From the NCBI GenBank assembly GCA_001776475.1, contig MFBQ01000015.1:1-10852 (forward strand): a DNA stretch of 10,852 nt, read 5' to 3'. A program made the position numbers and the translations under genes. The notes beneath the pieces are model-generated. The model was not told the origin of the DNA, did no database searches, and worked only from the letters and a program-made list of their open reading frames with translations. Positions within the stretch are counted from its first letter, which is position 1. Every line of letters starts with the position of its first letter. This DNA is from Candidatus Curtissbacteria bacterium RIFCSPLOWO2_01_FULL_41_18. GTDB taxonomy: Bacteria > Patescibacteriota > Microgenomatia > Curtissbacterales > GWA2-41-24. This document shows, one piece after another, positions 4,704-9,797 of this stretch.

Positions 4704-6881
4704 ATGGCATCTTTTAATTTACTTGGCAATTTCTTTAATAGAAGTTTACCCAAAGTATCAAACTATCTTTCACTGACTTTGACAAAAGATAAAGTTCTTG
4801 CCACCATTTGGTCTTTTGAGGGAGAGAATATACAAATTCTCGGTTTTGCCCACAAAACATTTGCCAACGTTGAAAATCTGGTGCATCAAGCGGCAATTGT
4901 TATTGACTCATCTGCAGAGCAGGCCAAGACGGATGTTCAAGACGTTGTTTACGGTCTGTCCAGTAATTGGTTTGAGGATGGGAAAATCTCCAAGGAAACC
5001 GCAAGTTTACTTAAAAAATTATCAGAAGACTTAGAACTCAAAGCCCAGGCGTTTGTACCTTTGCCTGCAGCCATTAATCATTTTTTAAAAATTGAAGAAT
5101 CTATTACTCCACATGCTGTTTTAATTGGGATACCCGGAGAATTTTGTGAAGTTTGCGAAATTAAGAACAATAAAATCGCAGATACAAAAACTTTTGACTC
5201 GCACCCTAATCTTGAGAAAATTAAGGATTTAATAAAACAACTAAAAACGGAAGAGTCTTTACCGTCAAGAATTATTATTTATGGAATCTCCCAAGATACT
5301 CAGATGGCTCACGAAATTCAAAATGCTACTTGGCAAGATCTTTTTACCCAGGAACCCAGAATCAGCTTTATCAATGATTTGGAACTTTCCAAGGCTGTCG
5401 CATATGCCCAAGCAGCAGATATTTTGGGTCACGATCCAGTTTCAAGCAGTTTATTGAGTGCTCCAAGTATTGATCTTAAAAACGGGGAATCGCAAAAAGA
5501 CCAATCAAAAGCCGACAATTTTGGTTTTATTGAGGGAGAGGATATATTACAAAAAGAAGAAGTTCCAGAAAAACCAGAAAATTTGGCAGCTGGCAAGCCT
5601 GAAGTCTATCCGTCAATATCCTCAAAACAAGAGGATTATGCCGTAGAGTTTGAAAAAAGTCCCCAAGAAGAACAAGCTTCCAAAAAGGAAAGTCTTGCAG
5701 AACAATTTGCTACTGTAGGTTGGCTTCCCAGATTTATTGAGATAATAAAAGAGAAATCCTCGCTTAAAAAAATTCTCGTTGCCCTGATTTTATTAATAGT
5801 TTTAATTTTAGTGGGTGCTTCTGTATTGGGAAGAATTGTAACCAAAGCGGAAGTTATTATTGAAGTCAATGCTAAACCCCAAGAATCGGCCTTTAATGCC
5901 AGCGTTTCTACAAACGGCATTACTGACGTTTCCAAACAACAACTTTCTGGAGATGAAATTGACGCTCGATCATCAGGCAACCAAAAAGCCGTAACGACAG
6001 GAACCAAAAAAGTCGGGAACAAGACAAAGGGTCAAGTTAATGTCAGGAACTGGACAAAAGACCCCAAAACTTTCAACTCGGGAACAGAAATTCTTACCGG
6101 GGACGGCTTGAAATTTACTCTGGATAGCGATGTTAACATTGCGTCAAGAAGTGCCAGCCCGGCGGTCAGTCAAGTTGACGTTACAGCCGAAGATGTCGGC
6201 ACAAAATATAATCTTGGTGCAAACACCAACTTTAACATTGTTGGTTTTGACAGCACTTTTTACGATGCCGTCAACGAATCAGCCTTTTCCGGTGGTGACG
6301 AAAAACAGATTTCAGTAGTATCCCAGGACGATATGGACAAGTTATCCAAAGCTCTGCTTGAATCATTATCCTCAAAAGCCAAAGACGACTTAAAATCAAA
6401 AGTCGCAGGTAAGAAAATTGCAGACGATGCTATCACTATTCAAGTAACCAAAAAACAATTTGATAAAAATGTTGACGAAGAAGCATCACTAGTCAATTTG
6501 GATATGGAAGTTACAGCATCAACCATTGCATATGACGAAAATACGCTCAAAGAATCACTCTCACAGCTTGCGGCAAAAGACGCCCCAGAAAATCTTGAAT
6601 CAAAACCCCAAAACATTGAAATTTTAACAATCAGTGCCAAAGGTACTAAAAATGGCCTTTCTCTTTTTGGCAAATTTCGCGCCAATCTAACTCCAAAGTT
6701 TGACGAGGACCAGCTAAAAGCGAAAATAGCCGCCAAAAGTCAAAAAGAGGTAAGGGCAATCATCAAAGAAATCCCGGAAGTTTTAGATGTTGACATTAAA
6801 CTTTCACCCAATACTTTTCTCTTTAGCTCACTCCCGAAAGATAAAGCCAAAATAAAGTTTACGTTTGAAGTAGCCAAATGA
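4704..6881 (+). CDS. Membrane protein: actin-fold (ASKHA/PilM-FtsA)-like N-terminus, TM helix, baseplate-J-like exterior domain
   Basis: 725 residues from the chosen ATG. Residues about 18-245 look like a degenerate actin-fold (FtsA/PilM-like) domain: beta-rich start YLSLTLTKDKVLATIWSF, then VQDVVYGLSSNWFEDGKIS, VLIGIPGEFCEVCEIKNNKI and RIIIYGISQDTQMA. A charged linker (250-350) leads to one membrane helix (about 355-376, ILVALILLIVLILVGASVLG). The outer part has a baseplate-J-like section (about 430-530): GQVNVRNWTKDPKTFNSGTE, then TGDGLKFTLDSDV and VDVTAEDVGTKYNLGANTNF, the 'added content, marked sites, smooth transition' pattern of that family. A mixed alpha/beta C-terminus follows (545-725). 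The stop overlaps the sortase start by 4 nt, so both are made together. A cytoplasm-to-surface anchor or assembly component is inferred; substrate and partners are unknown. ATG 4686 (731 aa) is the alternative start. Confidence 0.7.
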   Translation: MASFNLLGNFFNRSLPKVSNYLSLTLTKDKVLATIWSFEGENIQILGFAHKTFANVENLVHQAAIVIDSSAEQAKTDVQDVVYGLSSNWFEDGKISKETASLLKKLSEDLELKAQAFVPLPAAINHFLKIEESITPHAVLIGIPGEFCEVCEIKNNKIADTKTFDSHPNLEKIKDLIKQLKTEESLPSRIIIYGISQDTQMAHEIQNATWQDLFTQEPRISFINDLELSKAVAYAQAADILGHDPVSSSLLSAPSIDLKNGESQKDQSKADNFGFIEGEDILQKEEVPEKPENLAAGKPEVYPSISSKQEDYAVEFEKSPQEEQASKKESLAEQFATVGWLPRFIEIIKEKSSLKKILVALILLIVLILVGASVLGRIVTKAEVIIEVNAKPQESAFNASVSTNGITDVSKQQLSGDEIDARSSGNQKAVTTGTKKVGNKTKGQVNVRNWTKDPKTFNSGTEILTGDGLKFTLDSDVNIASRSASPAVSQVDVTAEDVGTKYNLGANTNFNIVGFDSTFYDAVNESAFSGGDEKQISVVSQDDMDKLSKALLESLSSKAKDDLKSKVAGKKIADDAITIQVTKKQFDKNVDEEASLVNLDMEVTASTIAYDENTLKESLSQLAAKDAPENLESKPQNIEILTISAKGTKNGLSLFGKFRANLTPKFDEDQLKAKIAAKSQKEVRAIIKEIPEVLDVDIKLSPNTFLFSSLPKDKAKIKFTFEVAK

Positions 6882-7594
6882 CCCTGGCAATATATATTAA
6901 AGACCCGCCAAAACTCGCAAATAAAAAGACCAGGAAGAAAGATCGATATTTCTATTTATTAATTTCTCTGGTCGGTTTGTTATCTATAATTTTTGCTGTT
7001 TGGCCGTATTTTCTTTGGCAGCTGACAACAGCAAGAAGGTTAACGGCTAAAGTTCAAGATTTTCCCATTCCACAAAAAGAGGTGCTTTCAGCCAGTCAAA
7101 TCTCGCAAGCAAACGTTCAAGTAGTCAAAGACCCTGACGGTTTCTCTTACTTTACTACCACCTACAAACCTCAAGGCAATCGCCCCAAAGAGTTTTATGT
7201 GACCATCCCTAAGTTAAAAATAGAAAATGCTACCGCCAAAGTTGACAACCTTAATTTCAAAAATAATTTGTCACATTTCCCCGGGAGTGCCCTGCCCGGT
7301 GAAATCGGGAATGCATTTATCACCGGCCACTCAGTTTTACCTCAATTTAATGACCCTAACGATTACAACGCTATCTTTACAAAACTGGATAGTCTTGAAG
7401 TAGGGGATGAAGTTTACGCCCAGATAGGGGATCAAAGATTCAAATACGTTGTCCAGTACTCTAAAGTGGTTGACCCCCAGGACACTTCTGTTCTCCAACC
7501 ATTATCATCTCAAGGCAAAAACTTAACTCTTATGACCTGTGTCCCACCCGGTACTAGTACCAAGCGGCTCGTTGTTATCACCAGCTTAATTTAA
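6878..7594 (+). CDS. Sortase (class D/E-like cysteine transpeptidase)
   Basis: A 238-residue transpeptidase that would join surface proteins to the envelope or to each other. It has a basic cytoplasmic start, a membrane anchor (residues 24-46) and an extracellular sortase barrel (about 100-236). The catalytic residues are H151 in FITGHSV, C221 in LMTCVPPGT and R230 in TKRLVVIT. The start ATG overlaps the stop of the upstream gene (ATGA), so the two are coupled. No LPxTG-type substrate is encoded in the window. The last 26 codons plus stop have a second, diverged copy at 8364-8443, and the 3' end from 7549 on may be foreign to the rest of the gene. The stop codon lies inside the first unit of a 19-bp-period repeat array. 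Confidence 0.92.
   Translation: MTLAIYIKDPPKLANKKTRKKDRYFYLLISLVGLLSIIFAVWPYFLWQLTTARRLTAKVQDFPIPQKEVLSASQISQANVQVVKDPDGFSYFTTTYKPQGNRPKEFYVTIPKLKIENATAKVDNLNFKNNLSHFPGSALPGEIGNAFITGHSVLPQFNDPNDYNAIFTKLDSLEVGDEVYAQIGDQRFKYVVQYSKVVDPQDTSVLQPLSSQGKNLTLMTCVPPGTSTKRLVVITSLI
7514..7548 (+). repeat. 35-bp direct repeat, left copy (inside sortase)
   Basis: Identical over all 35 bases to 8364-8398, exactly 850 bp downstream. It codes for the sortase segment GKNLTLMTCVPP including the catalytic Cys. Bases before 7514 show no similarity to those before 8364. After 7548 similarity continues at the protein level but drops sharply at DNA level. The two copies bracket the vapBC unit like attachment-site repeats. 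Confidence 0.9.
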
Positions 7595-7655
7595 TGCAAA
7601 TCCCAAAATTTAATGTAAATTGACAAATTTAATGTAGAATGTTAAATTTAATGTA
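7588..7655 (+). repeat. Four-copy array, 19-bp period, upstream of vapB
   Basis: AATTTAATGCA at 7588-7598 and AATTTAATGTA at 7607-7617, 7626-7636 and 7645-7655 start exactly 19 bp apart. The eight bases between conserved cores vary, and one of these gaps together with the base before it holds the TTGACA -35 box. The first copy includes the sortase stop codon and the last ends three bases before the vapB ATG. An autoregulatory operator for the AbrB-type antitoxin is the most likely role. Confidence 0.75.
7620..7648 (+). promoter_or_regulatory. Promoter of the vapBC operon
   Basis: TTGACA (7620-7625), 17-nt spacer, TAAATT (7643-7648; 4 of 6 to consensus). The transcript would start about 7655, a few bases before the ATG at 7659, without a Shine-Dalgarno site. 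Two of the 19-bp-period repeats overlap the spacer and the -10, so repressor binding there would block RNA polymerase. Confidence 0.6.
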
Positions 7656-7658
7656 ACT

Positions 7659-7976
7659 ATGTATACAGTTACAATTACCAGTCAAGGCCAAATTACTATT
7701 CCTGTCAAGGTTCGCAGACAACTTAATCTGGACAAAAGCAAAATAGCTACAGTCAGAGTTGAAGATAATAAGGCTATTATTGAACCAGTTGTCGACATAA
7801 TGTCGCTGGCCGGAACGCTTCATAAATACGCAAAGAAGAACATGCCAATTGACAAAATTATTGCTCTAGAGAAAAAAGCTGCACAAGAAGCAGCTGTCGA
7901 AAGATACAAGCGTTTTCTTAAAAACTCAAGCGCCAAACTACTTGTCATAAAACCAAGGAAACGAACTTTAAAATAG
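7659..7976 (+). CDS. vapB: AbrB/SpoVT-type antitoxin (VapB)
   Basis: A 105-residue antitoxin. Residues 1-45 match the swapped-hairpin AbrB fold: MYTVTITSQGQITIPVKVRR followed by QLNLDKSKIATVRVEDNKAI. The later half (about 50-105) is helical and very basic (KRFLKNSSAKLLVIKPRKRT) and would thread onto the toxin. Like other VapB proteins it should neutralise its toxin and repress its own promoter as a complex. It is followed after 7 nt by vapC. The upstream 19-bp-period repeats are a natural binding target. The gene lies between two copies of a sortase 3' end, so it is part of an inserted unit. Confidence 0.85.
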   Translation: MYTVTITSQGQITIPVKVRRQLNLDKSKIATVRVEDNKAIIEPVVDIMSLAGTLHKYAKKNMPIDKIIALEKKAAQEAAVERYKRFLKNSSAKLLVIKPRKRTLK

Positions 7977-7983
7977 CGACAGA

Positions 7984-8376
7984 GTGTCACAACTATACTT
8001 TTTAGATACGAACGTTATTGTCAGACTTTTACTAGAAGACAATAAGGAGCAACTAAAGGTTGTCAAAAAATATTTTGAGGAAGCTAGAAAAGGGAAATTA
8101 CAGATTAGATTGCCACTATTCATAATTATAGAAACTGCCCATATACTCCATTCATTTTATAGCATTCCTAAGAATGAAATATGTGATCAACTTATAAAAG
8201 TAATCTTAATTACATACCTTGGGGTCGATCAGCGGGAAATTGTTATTAAAGCACTAAGATTATATAAAGTTTCCAATATCGACCTCGTTGACTGCATGCT
8301 ATTCGCAATAGCTGAAGGCCAAAACGCCGAAGTTTTAAGTTTTGACAAAGATTTCAAAAAACTGGCAAAAACTTAA
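7984..8376 (+). CDS. vapC: VapC-family PIN toxin
   Basis: A 130-residue PIN-domain RNase toxin. Active-site acids are visible: D8 in YFLDTNVIVRLLL, E50 in FIIIETAHIL, D103 (with D100) in NIDLVDCMLFA, and D121 in VLSFDKDFKKL. The start is GTG 7984-7986, 7 nt after the antitoxin stop and 7 codons before the first catalytic Asp, so an upstream start is not needed. The C-terminus is odd: the final residues AKT and the stop are read from the 35-bp sortase-derived repeat (8364-8398) in a different frame from the sortase. Family members often continue several residues after FDKDFKKL, so the native tail may have been replaced when the unit was inserted. All catalytic residues precede the junction, so activity may persist. 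Confidence 0.88.
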   Translation: MSQLYFLDTNVIVRLLLEDNKEQLKVVKKYFEEARKGKLQIRLPLFIIIETAHILHSFYSIPKNEICDQLIKVILITYLGVDQREIVIKALRLYKVSNIDLVDCMLFAIAEGQNAEVLSFDKDFKKLAKT

Positions 8377-8398
8377 CTCTTATGACCTGTGTCCCACC
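8364..8398 (+). repeat. 35-bp direct repeat, right copy (across the vapC stop)
   Basis: Identical to 7514-7548. Here it supplies the last codons and stop of vapC, and in another frame it begins the sortase relic. It marks the right boundary of the vapBC unit. Confidence 0.9.
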
Positions 8399-8443
8399 AG
8401 GAACTAATATTAAGCGTTGGTAATAATAACAAGTTTGATATAA
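8364..8443 (+). pseudogene. 3'-terminal relic of a sortase gene, with one-base deletion
   Basis: Read from the frame of GGC at 8364 this gives GKNLTLMTCVPPGTNIKR. After dropping one base at 8415-8416 it continues LVIITSLI and a TAA at 8441-8443. The intact sortase ends GKNLTLMTCVPPGTSTKR then LVVITSLI and stop, so the match covers the entire C-terminus including the catalytic Cys and Arg. Beyond the identical 35 bp, nine codons differ only synonymously and three change the residue (S to N, T to I, V to I). That pattern means this end evolved under selection as a working sortase before being cut off and frameshifted. No upstream sortase sequence remains next to it. Its last codons overlap the promoter of the following hydrolase gene. 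Confidence 0.88.
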
Positions 8444-8444
8444 T
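8436..8444 (+). promoter_or_regulatory. Extended -10 promoter (TGATATAAT) of the hydrolase gene
   Basis: Third copy of the TG-A-TATAAT word. It falls on the Leu-Ile-stop codons of the sortase relic. Twelve bases separate it from the ATG at 8457, so the leader would be about 5 nt, without a Shine-Dalgarno site. Confidence 0.6.
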
Positions 8445-8456
8445 TCCACACAAATT

Positions 8457-9059
8457 ATGGAAAGAAAACATTCTTTTATAGCTGTCGATATTCAAAACGA
8501 TTTTGCGTCTGAAGGCGGTCAGTGGTATACACCTAAACCTGCAGTCGATTTTATGAAGAAAGTCCTGTTTCCTTATTTGAGAGAAAAAGGTATTAAGATC
8601 AATGAAATCATTTCTGATTATCGTCAACCAAGACCTGGCGACAGGGGTGATGGTTGTCATCCTGGCGAGTGGGGTTATGAATCACTAGTGCCAGATGATA
8701 TAAGAAAAAGCCAGTGGATTAAATGTATGAATTCTCCCATTTGGACAAGAGATAATATAGGTGACGCGAACAGAGAACCAGGTTTACCTCATCCTGACCC
8801 AAACGGATTCGGCCAATGGTTAGAAGAAAACGTGGGAAGTCCAGAAAAAACAACGCCAGTTTTAATTGGATTAACAGCTGATTGTTGCGTATTATCAACA
8901 GGTCAAGAATTAAACTGGAGAGGTTATTACCCTTTAATCTTAAGAGAAGCAGTTGATCATGCCAGTGGAAAGATTGAAGATAGAGACAAAGTTTTAGATA
9001 ATCCCGTGTCCAATTGGGCAAAGACTGTTGATTGGGAAGAACTTAAGCAAGAACTTTAA
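8457..9059 (+). CDS. Isochorismatase/nicotinamidase-family cysteine hydrolase
   Basis: A 200-residue cytoplasmic hydrolase of the isochorismatase-like superfamily. D11 in FIAVDIQNDF is the catalytic Asp. HPGEWGYESLVPDD (residues 68-81) fits the family's H-x-G-x-x-G-x-E stretch. LIGLTADCCVLSTGQELNWR (136-155) is the nucleophile motif, with C144 (followed by V) the probable nucleophile, then GYYPLILREAVDH, the typical next strand. The catalytic Lys is not certain; K89 in QWIKCM is a candidate. Substrate cannot be fixed: nicotinamide (NAD salvage) and other amides are possible. The start is ATG behind an extended -10 that lies in the sortase relic. The coding strand uses many AGA/GGA/ATT codons and has no link in function to the sortase that once directly preceded it. 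Confidence 0.85.
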   Translation: MERKHSFIAVDIQNDFASEGGQWYTPKPAVDFMKKVLFPYLREKGIKINEIISDYRQPRPGDRGDGCHPGEWGYESLVPDDIRKSQWIKCMNSPIWTRDNIGDANREPGLPHPDPNGFGQWLEENVGSPEKTTPVLIGLTADCCVLSTGQELNWRGYYPLILREAVDHASGKIEDRDKVLDNPVSNWAKTVDWEELKQEL

Positions 9060-9179
9060 TTTGATAATTATTTCCCTCCACCCCAATTCTAGCCATGTGC
9101 TTTTGATTTATATGGTTTCAATATATCATTATAATAAAATCGTAATTGGTGGTAAGACAGCTTTCGATTTATTTTTGAT

Positions 9180-9208
9180 TTGACAAAAATTTCTTCAACA
9201 TCAACAAT
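9180..9208 (+). promoter_or_regulatory. Promoter of the ruvX operon
   Basis: TTGACA (9180-9185), 17-nt spacer, AACAAT (9203-9208; 4 of 6). Seven bases separate it from the ATG at 9216, so the transcript would begin at or next to the start codon. A TATAAT at 9130-9135 further upstream is an alternative -10 with only weak -35 candidates. Confidence 0.45.
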
Positions 9209-9215
9209 ATCCGCA

Positions 9216-9599
9216 ATGATTCTTGGCGTTGATCTTGGGCAAAAAACTACAGGCGTTGCAATTTCCGAAGGAGTGTTAGCATCATCTTATACGACCATTA
9301 CCCATAAGTCCGTCAGTGATGCAGCAGCAAAAATTGCTCAAATCTGCGACCGGGTCCACGCAGACAAAGTAATTCTCGGTTTTGTCGAGGGTAAAATTAA
9401 GAGCCAATTTGAAAATTTTGCAAGAGGATTAAAACGGCTAAAACCCGATCTTGAAATCACTTTCTGGGACGAAACTTTAACCACTAGACAGGCGATTTCC
9501 ACAATGATAAAACTGCAGGTACCGAAGATTAAACGGGCCCAAAAAGAACACGAGATTGCAGCAAGTATCATTTTGCAAAGCTACCTAGACAGCCAATGA
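9216..9599 (+). CDS. ruvX: RuvX/YqgF family putative Holliday-junction resolvase / RNase H-fold nuclease
   Basis: 127 residues, close to the usual 135-140. The RNase H-like fold is marked by MILGVDLGQKTTGVAIS (D6), VILGFVEG (residues 53-60), FWDETLTTRQA (E86) and EHEIAASIILQSYLD (110-124). The last motif normally has an Asp where this protein has E113, a conservative change that may alter metal binding. Family members process pre-16S rRNA ends and have been proposed to act on recombination junctions. The ATG at 9216 starts right at the conserved strand; the TTG at 9180 would add twelve unconserved residues and coincides with a -35 box. The stop overlaps the next ATG by 4 nt. The alaS-ruvX-mltG grouping is a known neighbourhood and supports the call. 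Confidence 0.88.
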   Translation: MILGVDLGQKTTGVAISEGVLASSYTTITHKSVSDAAAKIAQICDRVHADKVILGFVEGKIKSQFENFARGLKRLKPDLEITFWDETLTTRQAISTMIKLQVPKIKRAQKEHEIAASIILQSYLDSQ

Positions 9600-9796
9600 T
9601 TAAAAAAATTTTAGCCCCAGTCCAAGCCTGGATTCTGTTGCAGGGTAAATGCGTCGGTTGTGGTAAAAATTTATCTCTGGCCAGAAAAATTGAAAGAGAA
9701 GATAATACCCAGAAAGTAATTTGCACCTGTGGCCGAATTTTTATTTTTGACAAAAGAAGAGGTAAGTATCGAAGAGCGCATTTTTCGGAGGCCTAA
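9596..9796 (+). CDS. Small zinc-ribbon protein between ruvX and mltG
   Basis: 66 residues. A hydrophobic/basic start (MIKKILAPVQAWILLQGK) leads to CVGCGKNLS (Cys at 19 and 22) and then, 20 residues later, VICTCGRIFIFDKRRGKYRR (Cys at 43 and 45). CxxC plus CxC suits one zinc ion. The charged middle (ARKIEREDNTQK) is likely a loop. The gene overlaps ruvX by 4 nt and ends 1 nt before mltG, so it belongs to the operon. Firmicutes also carry a small gene (yrzB) at this position, but that protein is of another family and no homology is claimed. The role is unknown: RNA binding alongside RuvX, or an adaptor, are possibilities. Confidence 0.7.
   Translation: MIKKILAPVQAWILLQGKCVGCGKNLSLARKIEREDNTQKVICTCGRIFIFDKRRGKYRRAHFSEA
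9787..9791 (+). promoter_or_regulatory. Strong Shine-Dalgarno site fixing the mltG start
   Basis: GGAGG with 6 nt to the TTG at 9798. It is the only strong ribosome-binding site seen in the window and decides the start of mltG against the longer open frame beginning at 9729. Confidence 0.8.
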
Positions 9797-9797
9797 A

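Noticed and set aside
5636..6022. 128-codon open frame on the minus strand inside the baseplate-J-like gene
   Set aside because: It is antisense to a clearly coding frame with conserved-looking domains and shows no recognisable motif or ribosome-binding site.
7588..7655. CRISPR-like or replication-iteron reading of the 19-bp array
   Set aside because: The cores are 11 bp with 8-bp gaps, far too short for CRISPR. No replication initiator gene is nearby, whereas the overlap with the vapBC promoter explains the position.
7514..8398. Transposon with target-site duplication
   Set aside because: No transposase, no terminal inverted repeats, and a 35-bp duplication is longer than usual. Similarity also continues past the identical segment as diverged sortase codons, which a simple target duplication would not give.
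8373..8660. 95-codon minus-strand frame across the sortase relic and hydrolase start
   Set aside because: It runs antisense through two explained regions and has no motif; treated as a shadow.
9079..9152. Inverted match CCACC..CCAATT with AATTGGTGG in the 9060-9215 gap
   Set aside because: The arms are 55 nt apart with a 2-nt bulge; this is weak and could be chance in AT-rich DNA.
9180..9215. TTG start for ruvX
   Set aside because: The added residues are unconserved and the TTG is part of a TTGACA box. ATG 9216 begins exactly at the conserved first strand.
9729..9797. Longer N-terminus of MltG starting at ATG 9729 or nearby
   Set aside because: It would overlap the zinc-ribbon gene by 68 nt and put 23 charged residues before the membrane helix. 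GGAGG at 9787-9791 lies 6 nt before TTG 9798 and fixes the start there.
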